DNA of 34,323 bases from Mariprofundus sp. (GTDB taxonomy: Bacteria > Pseudomonadota > Zetaproteobacteria > Mariprofundales > Mariprofundaceae). Both the position numbers and the translations under genes were made by a program. Below, piece after piece: positions 15,459 to 23,436 of this stretch (its first letter is position 1; the number at the start of each line of letters is the position of its first letter). The notes under the pieces are model-generated. The model was not told where the DNA came from. It saw only the letters and a program-made list of their open reading frames with translations, and searched no databases. The DNA is taken from the NCBI GenBank assembly GCA_027013105.1, contig JALUYG010000338.1, positions 1 through 34,323 on the forward strand. The letters run 5' to 3'.

Positions 15459-16217
15459 TTAATCGAAGGAGGATTTACGCTCTTTCGGCGGCAGATAGCC
15501 GAGCAGCTTCTGCTCCATGACGCGCGGATTTTCGCCAGCGACCAGCGACTGGATGCCGACCAGAATGATCTCATGAATGAGCAGCTCCTCCTTGCTGCGC
15601 GTTTTCAGTTTTCCCGACATGGGCAGAAACAGGATATTGGCCATCAGGGCGCCGTAGAAGGTGGTCAAGAGGGCGATGGACATCGAGGGGCCGATCGATG
15701 ACGGATCGGACATGTTCTGCAGCATCAGCACCAGCCCGACCAGCGTGCCGATCATGCCCATGGAGGGGGCGTAGGTGCCCAGGGCTGTGAACATATCGGC
15801 GCCGAGGGTGTGGCGGTCGGCGACTTTCTCCATCTCCATGTAGAGAATATCCTCAATGGCGGCCGGCTCCTGCCCGTCGATGGCCATCTGCAACCCCTTG
15901 GCCATAAACTGGTTCTCAATACTGCCGACCTCGCTCTCCAGCGCCAGAATGCCATCCTTGCGCACCGTCTGGGCCAGCTCTACCAGCTTGGCGATCACAT
16001 CGGGGCCTTTATCGACTTTGTACATGAAGGTTTTCATCACCACGCCGATCACACTGAGGCACTTGGGCAACGGGTAGCCCACCAGTAGCACGCCGACCGT
16101 GCCGCCAATAACAATCAGCATGGATGGCGGATCGATAAAACTGGCGATGCCGCCGCCGATGGCGCCGGCCACCAGGCCGAATGCTACTAATATGCCGATA
16201 ACTGTTGCTATATCCAC
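15459..16217 (-). CDS. motA: Stator channel protein MotA (PomA-like)
   Basis: Four-helix stator subunit that forms the pentamer around the MotB pair and converts ion flow to torque. The 252-residue protein is of the short PomA/MotA type. Conserved features are the cytoplasmic charged loop (VRKDGILALESE), the Pro in YAPSMGMIGTLVGLVLML and the Pro in ANILFLPMSGKL. The sequences GTLVG and ALLTTFYGAL match the Thr-bearing pore positions of sodium-driven PomA, so Na+ coupling is plausible but not proven. It starts with GTG five bases after a strong AGGAGG site. It is the first gene after the sigma-54 promoter and heads the flagellar operon. Confidence 0.94.
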   Translation of the reverse strand: MDIATVIGILVAFGLVAGAIGGGIASFIDPPSMLIVIGGTVGVLLVGYPLPKCLSVIGVVMKTFMYKVDKGPDVIAKLVELAQTVRKDGILALESEVGSIENQFMAKGLQMAIDGQEPAAIEDILYMEMEKVADRHTLGADMFTALGTYAPSMGMIGTLVGLVLMLQNMSDPSSIGPSMSIALLTTFYGALMANILFLPMSGKLKTRSKEELLIHEIILVGIQSLVAGENPRVMEQKLLGYLPPKERKSSFD

Positions 16218-16309
16218 ACCAACCTCCTGGGTTCCGGAAATACCTGTTCTGCCTGTTCACCTGTGCTGTCAGTTCAGCGCTGCTGTGATGGCAGCATCTA
16301 GCCAACACC

Positions 16310-16327
16310 TAGCAAGAAGCGTGCTAA
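16310..16327 (-). promoter_or_regulatory. Sigma-54 promoter for the motA-fliA flagellar operon
   Basis: On the minus strand the sequence TTAGCACGCTTCTTGCTA matches the sigma-54 consensus TTGGCACG-N4-TTGCT with a single change (A for the first G of the GG pair). The -24 and -12 spacing is exact. The predicted start is near 16300, leaving about 83 nt of leader before the motA GTG. This fits the FlrC/FleQ-type sigma-54 control of flagellar middle genes in polar-flagellum bacteria. Confidence 0.7.
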
Positions 16328-16481
16328 GGAAGATTTGAGCAACTCAGAGCATCCTGATTTCTGAGCCGCCGATTGCGGCGCAGACAAGGGCGGTGTTTGC
16401 AATACCTGGGTAAAACTTATGGTTGATATTCAGCAGGCAATCGATTGAGGTTGCTGCATATTAGAAAGCCATGGAGGGCGC

Positions 16482-19073
16482 ATGCCGCTTCGACGGGTTC
16501 AGGCACATTTTTCCGATCATAGCGGCAAGGTGATTGCCGTGCTGTTCCTGCTGCTGGCCGGCGTGTTGACATGGCTGTCGCTGATGCAGATTCGACATCA
16601 CACCCTGGAAGTCGCCGCCGAATCGCTGTGGGGTGTCAACCGACTGACAGCGGAACGCTTGCAGCAGCAGAGCGCCGATATGATTTCCGCCAGCAACTCG
16701 CTGGTCTCCAATGCGCCGATCCATGCACAACTGCTAAGCCTGCTCAGGGGTGAAGCGGGCTCCGGCGCGCGTTTTGAACTGCGGCGCAGCCTGGCGGCAT
16801 GGATGGTGGCGCACCACTTTCGTGACTTTTATCTGCTCAATCCCGATGCCAAAATTGTTGCCGGCATGCGCGAGGCGGACAACGCCGCCGCAGCGCCGGA
16901 AGCGATTGCTGCCATGCTGGGTGATGTGATGGATGGCGAGGGGCTGATTTCGCACGCTTTTCGCGTCGGGGATGATGTGCAGATGTGGCAACTGACGCCG
17001 ATCTTTGATGCCGGGGGCAAAGCGGCTGGCGCACTCGGGCTGGTGATGGATCGGGCGCGTCATTTCGGCCGCACCACCATGCTGGGGCGTTTCGCGCAGT
17101 CGGTGGAAACCTATCTGGTGGATCGGCAGGGGCGCATGCTCACGCCCAGCCGGTTTGAGGATCAGCTTCGTCGCGGCGGGCGGCTTGGGCTGCATGAGAG
17201 CAGCGTGCTCAACCTGAAGGTGGAAAAGCCGGGAAGCGATCATCCCACTTACGCCGTCGCCCACATGCTGGATGCGCCGGACGGCTCCAATATTGAAGGG
17301 TATTCCGACTATCGCGGCGTGCCGGTGATCGGCGTCTGGCAGTGGGACAAGGCATTCGATGCAGCCGTGATCACCGAGGTCGATCTGGATGAAGTGCTGG
17401 CCGACTACCGCCGCACCCGCAACCTGATTCTGGCGCTGCTGGCGGGGCTGCTGCTGGCCGGGTGGTTGATCACCCGTGGCTATGTTCGTTTCCAGCGTCG
17501 CCAGCAGAGTGAGCAGCATGCCTTGCGCAATTTGCTGCTGGAATCCACGGCCGAAGCAATTTACGGCATGGATCTCGATGGCCGCTGCACCTTTGCCAAC
17601 AACGCCTGTGTGCAGATGCTCGGATTTGAAGATTCGGAGGCGCTGCTGGGTCGCAACATGCATCAGCTGATCCACCACTCGCATGCCGATGGCACGGCCT
17701 ACGACGAGCAGTCCTGCCGGGTCTTTCGCGCCTTTCGCAACAAGACCCGCGTGCATAATCGGGATGAAGTGTTCTGGCGGCGCGACGGCAGTTGCTTCCC
17801 GGTGGAGTACTGGTCGCATCCGGTTTTTGACGACGATGGCGAGCTGATCGGCGGCGTGGTGACATTCTGGGATATTTCCGAACTGCGCAAAGCCGAGGAT
17901 GAGCGGCACAAAATTGAGCAGCAGATTCAGCACAGCCAGCGGCTGGAGAGCATGGGGGTGCTGGCCGGCGGCATTGCCCACGATTTCAATAATATTCTTT
18001 CAGCCATTCTCGGCAATGCGGCGCTGGCCGCCCGCAAGGTGATCAGCGATCCGCTGGATGCGCGCGAAAAGATGGAGAAGGTGGTGCAGTCGTGCGATCG
18101 CGCATCGGTGCTGTGTCGTCAGATGCTGGCCTACTCGGGCAAGGGCAAGTTTGTGGTCAGGCCGCTGAATCTGTCGGACATGGTGGAGGAGATTACCCAT
18201 CTGCTGGAGGTGTCGCTCGATAAAGGCGTGGTGATCAAATATTCTCTGGCCGACAGATTGCCGCTGGTGGAGGCCGACGAAGCGCAGATGCAGCAGCTGA
18301 TTATGAATCTGGTCACCAACGCCAACGAGGCGATAGAGGGCAAGAGCGGCGTGATCTCCATTACCACCGGCGTCATGCATGCCGATGCCTCCTATCTGCT
18401 GGACTGCTATGGCGATCATCCGCTGCCCGGCCGCTACGCCTATGTGGAAGTCAGCGATACCGGCTGCGGCATGGACGCCGACACGCGGGCGAAGATTTTC
18501 GACCCCTTCTTTACCACCAAGTTCACGGGCAGGGGACTGGGTATGAGCGCCGTGCTCGGCATTGTGCGCGGCCACCACGGCGCTCTGAAGCTCTATTCCG
18601 AGCCGGGCAAGGGCACCACCTTCAAATATCTGATTCCGGCCACGGGCGAGTTGAGCGAAGATGAGGCGCAGCAGCTTGAAGATGATCACTGGCGAGGGCA
18701 CGGGCTGGTGCTGGTGGTCGATGATGAGGAGACGGTGCGCGAAACGGCCATGATGATGCTCGAAGATATGGGGTTTGTCGCTATCGGGGCGGAAAACGGC
18801 GTTGAGGCGCTGGAGATCTACGGCAAACGCCGCGATCAGATTGATGTGGTGCTGATGGATCTGACCATGCCGAAGATGGGCGGCGAGGCGTGTTTCCGCG
18901 AACTCAGGCGCATCAACCCGAATGTGCGGGTGGTGCTCTCCAGCGGCTATAACGAACAGGATGCCATTCAGCACTTTACCGGCAAGCATCTGGCCGGATT
19001 TATTCAGAAGCCTGTGTCGCCGGATCGCCTGAAGCACGCCATGCACGAGGCCATGGGGGATGATGATGCGTAG
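16482..19073 (+). CDS. Membrane hybrid histidine kinase with periplasmic sensor (TM-Cache-like-TM-PAS-HisKA-HATPase-REC)
   Basis: An 863-residue sensor kinase divergent from motA. Helix 1 (about 17-37) and helix 2 (about 313-334, LILALLAGLLLAGWLITRGYV) bracket a periplasmic domain of about 275 residues that looks like a double Cache sensor. A PAS domain (about 350-480) follows, then HisKA with His near 500 in LAGGIAHDFNN, an ATPase domain (NLVTNANEAI, DTGCGM, GRGLGMSA) and a receiver with LMDLTMP, Asp near 793. No DNA-binding output is present. The stop codon overlaps the start of a PstS-like binding protein gene by 8 bases. Its kinase core is nearly the same as that of the kinase at 7722-10706, with a different sensor. 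Confidence 0.94.
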   Translation: MPLRRVQAHFSDHSGKVIAVLFLLLAGVLTWLSLMQIRHHTLEVAAESLWGVNRLTAERLQQQSADMISASNSLVSNAPIHAQLLSLLRGEAGSGARFELRRSLAAWMVAHHFRDFYLLNPDAKIVAGMREADNAAAAPEAIAAMLGDVMDGEGLISHAFRVGDDVQMWQLTPIFDAGGKAAGALGLVMDRARHFGRTTMLGRFAQSVETYLVDRQGRMLTPSRFEDQLRRGGRLGLHESSVLNLKVEKPGSDHPTYAVAHMLDAPDGSNIEGYSDYRGVPVIGVWQWDKAFDAAVITEVDLDEVLADYRRTRNLILALLAGLLLAGWLITRGYVRFQRRQQSEQHALRNLLLESTAEAIYGMDLDGRCTFANNACVQMLGFEDSEALLGRNMHQLIHHSHADGTAYDEQSCRVFRAFRNKTRVHNRDEVFWRRDGSCFPVEYWSHPVFDDDGELIGGVVTFWDISELRKAEDERHKIEQQIQHSQRLESMGVLAGGIAHDFNNILSAILGNAALAARKVISDPLDAREKMEKVVQSCDRASVLCRQMLAYSGKGKFVVRPLNLSDMVEEITHLLEVSLDKGVVIKYSLADRLPLVEADEAQMQQLIMNLVTNANEAIEGKSGVISITTGVMHADASYLLDCYGDHPLPGRYAYVEVSDTGCGMDADTRAKIFDPFFTTKFTGRGLGMSAVLGIVRGHHGALKLYSEPGKGTTFKYLIPATGELSEDEAQQLEDDHWRGHGLVLVVDDEETVRETAMMMLEDMGFVAIGAENGVEALEIYGKRRDQIDVVLMDLTMPKMGGEACFRELRRINPNVRVVLSSGYNEQDAIQHFTGKHLAGFIQKPVSPDRLKHAMHEAMGDDDA

Positions 19074-19935
19074 GAAGTTTGCTTGCACCCTCGGCCGCTG
19101 CTTGGCTGCTATACTGCTGCTGCCGTTGCTGGCTCTGCCTGCGCAGGCCCAGATTATCGATGTGGTCGGCTCCACCACGGTGCGGGCGTTGATGACGCCG
19201 GCCGCCGAAGCCTACCGCCGGGCCCATCCCGAGGTGGTGATTCATGTCGCTGGCGGCGGTTCGGGCGTTGGCGCAGCGGCGATGCTGGCCGGGCGCGCCA
19301 GCATCGGCATGATGTCGCGCGAGCCGAATGCGGCTGAAGCGGCAGGCCTGCGGGCGCAGGGCGTTCAACGTGTGCGTGTTGCTTATGATGCGGTGGCGGT
19401 GGTGGTTTCCGATGCGCTCTACCACCGGGGCGACATTCATGCGCTGAAGGTGGCGGACATTGCCGCCATCTATCGCGGTACGATCCGCAACTGGCAGGCG
19501 GTTGGCGGTCCGGATCGGAATATTCTGGTGATCGATCGTGTCAGCCGCAGCGGAACCCATCAGGTGTTTGCGGATCATATACTGGCCGGCGGCGCTGTTA
19601 CTGCAGATGCAGTCGTTGTCGAATCGAACCCGGATTCACAAACGCTGCTGGATGCCAGCGATCAGGCCATCGCCTATCTGCCTTTCGGGGCTGTCAATGA
19701 TGATCGAATCCATGCCGTGGCACTGCTGCAGGGCGGTAAAAGTTATATCGCCGATCGTAACAGCGTGCTGAGCGGGAACTATCCGCTGCGTCGTTCGTTG
19801 TATGTGTTGTACAAAAAAGACGCACCGGCCTATGTGCACGACTTTATCCATTTCCTGCGCTCGCAAGCTGCAGATCCGATCATCCGTCGAGCCGGTTACC
19901 TGCCGACAGCCCACCAACCATCACTCTCGCGCTAA
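19066..19935 (+). CDS. PstS-like periplasmic substrate-binding protein coupled to the kinase gene
   Basis: Secreted binding protein of the phosphate/oxyanion (PBP-like, PstS) fold. The ORF track starts at 19060, but three ATGs occur in a row and a GGGGGA site fits best with the third, at 19066 (289 residues). The signal peptide MRRKFACTLGRCLAAILLLPLLALPAQA is followed by PstS-type ligand loops VVGSTTVRALM, GGGSGVGAAAML and VSRSGTHQVF. No ABC permease or ATPase genes follow, so it is not in a transporter operon. The overlap with the kinase suggests it delivers its ligand to the periplasmic sensor. The ligand is unknown; phosphate is possible by fold only. Confidence 0.88.
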   Translation: MRRKFACTLGRCLAAILLLPLLALPAQAQIIDVVGSTTVRALMTPAAEAYRRAHPEVVIHVAGGGSGVGAAAMLAGRASIGMMSREPNAAEAAGLRAQGVQRVRVAYDAVAVVVSDALYHRGDIHALKVADIAAIYRGTIRNWQAVGGPDRNILVIDRVSRSGTHQVFADHILAGGAVTADAVVVESNPDSQTLLDASDQAIAYLPFGAVNDDRIHAVALLQGGKSYIADRNSVLSGNYPLRRSLYVLYKKDAPAYVHDFIHFLRSQAADPIIRRAGYLPTAHQPSLSR

Positions 19936-19987
19936 TCTGAGCGCTCGGCGAGCATCGTAACGCTTCAACCCTCTTGCATCTGCATAT

Positions 19988-20024
19988 AATTATTGCATAT
20001 AAGCCTAATATTTAGGCAATAATT
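19988..20024. promoter_or_regulatory. Nested palindromes upstream of the porin gene
   Basis: A perfect 9-bp inverted repeat AATTATTGC (19988-19996) / GCAATAATT (20016-20024) encloses a second one, GCCTAA (20003-20008) / TTAGGC (20012-20017) with a 3-base loop. The surrounding DNA is AT-rich. The site lies roughly 95-130 bases upstream of the start predicted from the sigma-54-like element, a usual distance for an enhancer-binding activator. No T-run follows, so a terminator for the binding-protein gene is less likely. Confidence 0.45.
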
Positions 20025-20091
20025 GCGCCATATTTTCTTGATGTTTTTTGTAACTGGCCGTTTTTATTAGATTTATAAAAAATTGGCATGC

Positions 20092-20106
20092 TGGTATATG
20101 GGTTGC
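20092..20106 (+). promoter_or_regulatory. Candidate sigma-54 promoter for the porin gene
   Basis: TGGTATATGGGTTGC followed by T keeps the invariant GG and GC at correct spacing and has two changes (C to T) within the -24 box relative to TGGCAC-N5-TTGCW. The predicted start is near 20118, leaving about 55 nt before the porin ATG. Neighbouring glnK-amtB would fit nitrogen control through NtrC. Confidence 0.4.
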
Positions 20107-20172
20107 TATATATCTGTGTGTCCCGGTGATACGGGCTGATATATTTTAACCTATAAAAAAGGGAGATAGAAG

Positions 20173-21219
20173 ATGAATATAAAACACAGAACCATGGCGG
20201 CATTGCTGGGAATCGGTATGATAACTGCCCCGGCTCTGGCTGATGCAGACAGCCTGAAAGACAAACTGGACAACCTGCAGGTCAGCGGCTTTGTGGATGC
20301 ATCGTTGTCCGGCAGCAACCTGAGCAATCCCAACGGCACCAAGAATCGCGGCGTTGGCCTCGACCAGGTGGAACTGGATATCGAATATCATGAAGGCAAT
20401 GTTGGCCTGCGTTTCGACCTGAACGCTTTTCCCAGCGCCGGCGGCGCAGTGACTAATAATAGCCTTTTTGAGCAGGGTTATATCACCTATACAGTACCGT
20501 CAGTCGGTGATGATGGCCTGACCTTCACCTTTGGTAAATTTAATGCGCCAATCGGCTGGGAACTGCTGGATCCAAATGATATGTATCAGTTTTCACATGC
20601 GCTGGTGTTCAATTTTGGTGTTCCGACCAACCTCACCGGCGCCATGGTGAGCGGTAAATACGGCATGATCGACGCCACTGCCTACTGGACCAACGGTACG
20701 GACGTGAATGGTCTGCAGGCCAACGGCATGAAGACATTTGGCGGTCGACTGGGCATCTCTCCGGTTAAGGGGCTAAATATTGGCATCTCATACATTCAGG
20801 ATAAAAACAGGAACAACACCAGCACGGTTGCCGTCAATGGCAACCCCGCCTCGACGATCACCGATATCGACTTGACCTATGATGGTATTGAGAACCTTCT
20901 TATCGGTGCGGAATATAATGAGAATAAGAACTTTCAGGCGGTCGGCGTACGCAGCCGCGGAGCGATGGTGATGATGCATTACGACTTCACCGACATGTTC
21001 GGCGCAACCCTGCGTTACGACTATTTCGATTTCGATCGCGCTATCCAGGGTAAATCAACCGCCTATACCGGCGCAGTCACGGCAGCGCTCGGCGGTGGTC
21101 TGGGCGCATTGGTTGAGGTGCGTCAGGATAAAAACACTGCAGCAGGCACCGATCCCAACGGCACGCCATTCGGCAACAATATTGTTTCCTACGCCTTTGA
21201 AATGACATACGGCTTCTGA
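20173..21219 (+). CDS. Outer-membrane beta-barrel porin, BBP2 (OmpL-like) type
   Basis: A 348-residue outer-membrane channel likely to admit small nitrogen solutes. A signal peptide (MNIKHRTMAALLGIGMITAPALA, cut before DADS) precedes a barrel whose alternating strands and motifs match the beta-barrel porin-2 family: LQVSGFVDASLSGSN, GVGLDQVELDIEYHEGNVGLRFDLN, LTFTFGKFNAPIGWELLDPND and ATAYWTNGTD. The last residue is Phe (FEMTYGF), the standard outer-membrane insertion signal. A GGGAG ribosome binding site lies upstream. Placement directly before glnK-amtB suggests it is part of the nitrogen-limitation response. The actual substrate cannot be told from the sequence. Confidence 0.9.
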   Translation: MNIKHRTMAALLGIGMITAPALADADSLKDKLDNLQVSGFVDASLSGSNLSNPNGTKNRGVGLDQVELDIEYHEGNVGLRFDLNAFPSAGGAVTNNSLFEQGYITYTVPSVGDDGLTFTFGKFNAPIGWELLDPNDMYQFSHALVFNFGVPTNLTGAMVSGKYGMIDATAYWTNGTDVNGLQANGMKTFGGRLGISPVKGLNIGISYIQDKNRNNTSTVAVNGNPASTITDIDLTYDGIENLLIGAEYNENKNFQAVGVRSRGAMVMMHYDFTDMFGATLRYDYFDFDRAIQGKSTAYTGAVTAALGGGLGALVEVRQDKNTAAGTDPNGTPFGNNIVSYAFEMTYGF

Positions 21220-21241
21220 TCTCCCTGATCGGAAAGGCGAC

Positions 21242-21265
21242 GGGGGATGGCTGCATCCATCCCCC
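21242..21265 (+). terminator. GC-rich stem-loop after the porin gene
   Basis: GGGGGATGG (21242-21250) pairs perfectly with CCATCCCCC (21257-21265) across a 6-base loop, 23 bases after the porin stop. There is no T-tract, so it may be a weak or processing hairpin that protects the porin message and not a strong intrinsic terminator. Confidence 0.45.
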
Positions 21266-21347
21266 CAAGCCGCACTCCAGTTGATGCAGAATGCAGTGGA
21301 AGAATGGCAACTGCTTGTACGATGGGATCACATCCAGGATATGGCTT

Positions 21348-21407
21348 GGAGGTGCGATTTCAGTGGCGCCAGGATCACGTCAGTGCGCGGCTAAAGCCGC
21401 ACCTCCC
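21348..21407. repeat. GGTGCGGCTTTAGCC-type inverted repeat upstream of glnK
   Basis: The right arm GCGCGGCTAAAGCCGCACC (from 21385) is identical to the arm of the element at 26741-26808. The left arm is a decayed copy (GGAGGTGCGATTTCAG from 21348). The element lies in the porin-glnK gap. It is a dispersed extragenic palindrome, shared with the narK-nirB region. Confidence 0.7.
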
Positions 21408-21431
21408 GGATAGTTAAGTTGCCACAAATAA

Positions 21432-21794
<363 letters not shown>

Positions 21795-21804
21795 GGGGGA
21801 AACC

Positions 21805-23097
21805 GTGAAAAGAATGATGACGAAATGTAGTGTAATGATTCCGGCGGCGCTGTTGACGCCGGGCCTGGCGCTGGCTGAAGAAGCGCCGAAACTGAACTCG
21901 GGCGATACGGCCTGGATGCTCACCTCCACCGCACTGGTGCTGCTGATGACGCTGCCGGGCCTGGCGCTGTTCTATGGCGGCATGGTGCGCAAAAAGAATG
22001 TGCTCTCCATGTGCATGCAGTCGCTGGCCATCGCCTCGCTGATGAGCGTGCTGTGGGTGGTGCTCGGTTATTCGCTGGCCTTCGGCGAGGGTTCATCTTT
22101 TATTGGCGGTCTCGGCAAAGCATTTTTCTCCGGCGTCGGCTACGACACGCTCTCCGGCACGATTCCTGAAACGGTGTTCGCCACCTTCCAGATGACATTC
22201 GCTGTGATTACGCCGGTATTGATTATCGGCGCTTTTGCCGAGCGCATGAAATTTTCAGCGGTGATGCTGTTCACCGGCGCCTGGGTGCTGGCGGTCTATG
22301 CGCCGATCTGTCACTGGGTCTGGGGCGGCGGATTCCTCGGCGACATGGGTACGCTCGATTTCGCCGGCGGCACGGTGGTGCATATCAATGCCGGCGTGGC
22401 GGGTCTGGTCTGCGCGCTGGTGCTGGGTAAACGCACCGGTTATCCAAAAGAGGCGATGATGCCGCACAATCTGGTGCTGACCATGATCGGCGCCGCCCTG
22501 CTGTGGGTCGGCTGGTTCGGTTTCAATGCCGGTTCCGAGCTGGCGGCGGACGGCACGGCAGGCATGGCCATGCTGGTGACGCAGGTGGCGACTGCCATGG
22601 CAGTGCTGGCCTGGAGCGTGATGGAGAAAGTCGTCTTCAAAAAAGCCAGTCTGCTGGGCGCCTGTTCAGGCGCGGTGGCCGGACTGGTGGCGATTACGCC
22701 TGCCTCCGGCTTTGTCGGCCCGATCGGCGCGCTGGCGATCGGCGCAGCCGCCGGCGTGGTCTGCTTCTGCTCGGTGGCATTTATGAAGAAAGCGCTGGGC
22801 TACGATGATTCGCTCGACGCCTTTGGCGTGCATGGCGTCGGCGGTATTGTCGGAGCGGTGCTGACCGGCGTGTTTGTTTCCTCCTCATTCGGCGGCGCCG
22901 GCCTGGCCGATGGCATGACGATGGGCGGTCAGGTGTTTGTCCAGATTAAAGCGGTGGCTGTCACCATCGCCTACTGCGCCGTGGTCACCTTTGTGCTGTT
23001 GAAGGTGATCGATATGGTGGTCGGATTGCGTGTGAGCGAAGAGGCCGAACGTGAAGGGCTCGATATCACATCGCATGGCGAGCAGGTGCTGGGTTAA
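21805..23097 (+). CDS. amtB: Ammonium transporter AmtB
   Basis: Trimeric inner-membrane ammonium channel. I choose the GTG at 21805, four bases after AAGGGGGA; ATG at 21814 or 21817 is a close alternative, and the ORF-track start inside glnK is not credible. The product is about 430 residues with a cleavable signal peptide (PAALLTPGLALAEEAP) as in E. coli AmtB, then eleven helices. The first of the twin pore His is in CHWVWGGGFLG and the second in DAFGVHGVGGIVGAVLTG. The GAFAERMKF and NAGVAGLVCALVLGKR signatures are present. A strong terminator follows about 100 bases downstream. Confidence 0.97.
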   Translation: MKRMMTKCSVMIPAALLTPGLALAEEAPKLNSGDTAWMLTSTALVLLMTLPGLALFYGGMVRKKNVLSMCMQSLAIASLMSVLWVVLGYSLAFGEGSSFIGGLGKAFFSGVGYDTLSGTIPETVFATFQMTFAVITPVLIIGAFAERMKFSAVMLFTGAWVLAVYAPICHWVWGGGFLGDMGTLDFAGGTVVHINAGVAGLVCALVLGKRTGYPKEAMMPHNLVLTMIGAALLWVGWFGFNAGSELAADGTAGMAMLVTQVATAMAVLAWSVMEKVVFKKASLLGACSGAVAGLVAITPASGFVGPIGALAIGAAAGVVCFCSVAFMKKALGYDDSLDAFGVHGVGGIVGAVLTGVFVSSSFGGAGLADGMTMGGQVFVQIKAVAVTIAYCAVVTFVLLKVIDMVVGLRVSEEAEREGLDITSHGEQVLG

Positions 23098-23197
23098 GGC
23101 CTGTGATAGCAGTATAACCATTGTAAAAGAATTGTAGAAGATAACCAAAGAATATATTCCCACCCGGTATAAGGAATAGGAGTCTTCTGCATACAGG

Positions 23198-23230
23198 CAG
23201 GGAGCGGTTTTACCGCTCCCTGTTTTGTTT
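23198..23230 (+). terminator. Intrinsic terminator of the porin-glnK-amtB unit
   Basis: A perfect 11-bp stem CAGGGAGCGGT (23198-23208) / ACCGCTCCCTG (23212-23222) with a TTT loop is followed by TTTTGTTT. It is the best intrinsic terminator in the window. The T-tract is on the plus strand only. Confidence 0.92.
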
Positions 23231-23298
23231 ATCCACTTACGAAAAACATCTCGTGCAAAATGTACAAGAAATAAAAATTATAAAATCAAAAGATATTC

Positions 23299-23388
23299 AC
23301 CACAGAGCACATAGAGAGCACAGAGGAAAAGCTGAGAAAACCAAAACATAAAGATTTTGACCTCCTCTGTGCTCTCTGTGGTTCAAGG
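23299..23388. repeat. Hyphenated palindrome between amtB and the kinase gene
   Basis: The 339-bp gap between the convergent amtB and the PP2C/kinase gene holds the terminator and this element, and no gene. The left arm (about 23299-23326) reads ACCACAGAGCACATAGAGAG and the right arm (about 23361-23388) CTCTGTGCTCTCTGTGGTTC. The arms are imperfect reverse complements made of short CACAGAG/CTCTGTG units around an AT-rich centre. Same architecture as the other five elements in this window. Confidence 0.8.
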
Positions 23389-23436
23389 TTTTCCTGTTTG
23401 GTTCCGGCTATGTCGGGTTGGGTGGCGATTATTGAT

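Noticed and set aside
16400-16481. Possible sigma-54 promoter for the kinase at 16482 (GGGCGGTGTTTGC)
   Set aside because: The -24 box does not align at the correct spacing with the GC of the -12 box; too weak to call.
16734-17981. 415-residue minus-strand ORF
   Set aside because: Antisense shadow of the hybrid kinase; the kinase has clear motifs in the plus frame while this ORF is His/Gln-rich without a domain.
18000-19178. 392-residue minus-strand ORF
   Set aside because: Antisense shadow of the kinase ATPase and receiver domains.
21290-21320. TGGCAACTGCTTGTA upstream of glnK as a sigma-54 site
   Set aside because: The spacing between the two boxes is one base short and the -12 GC is missing.
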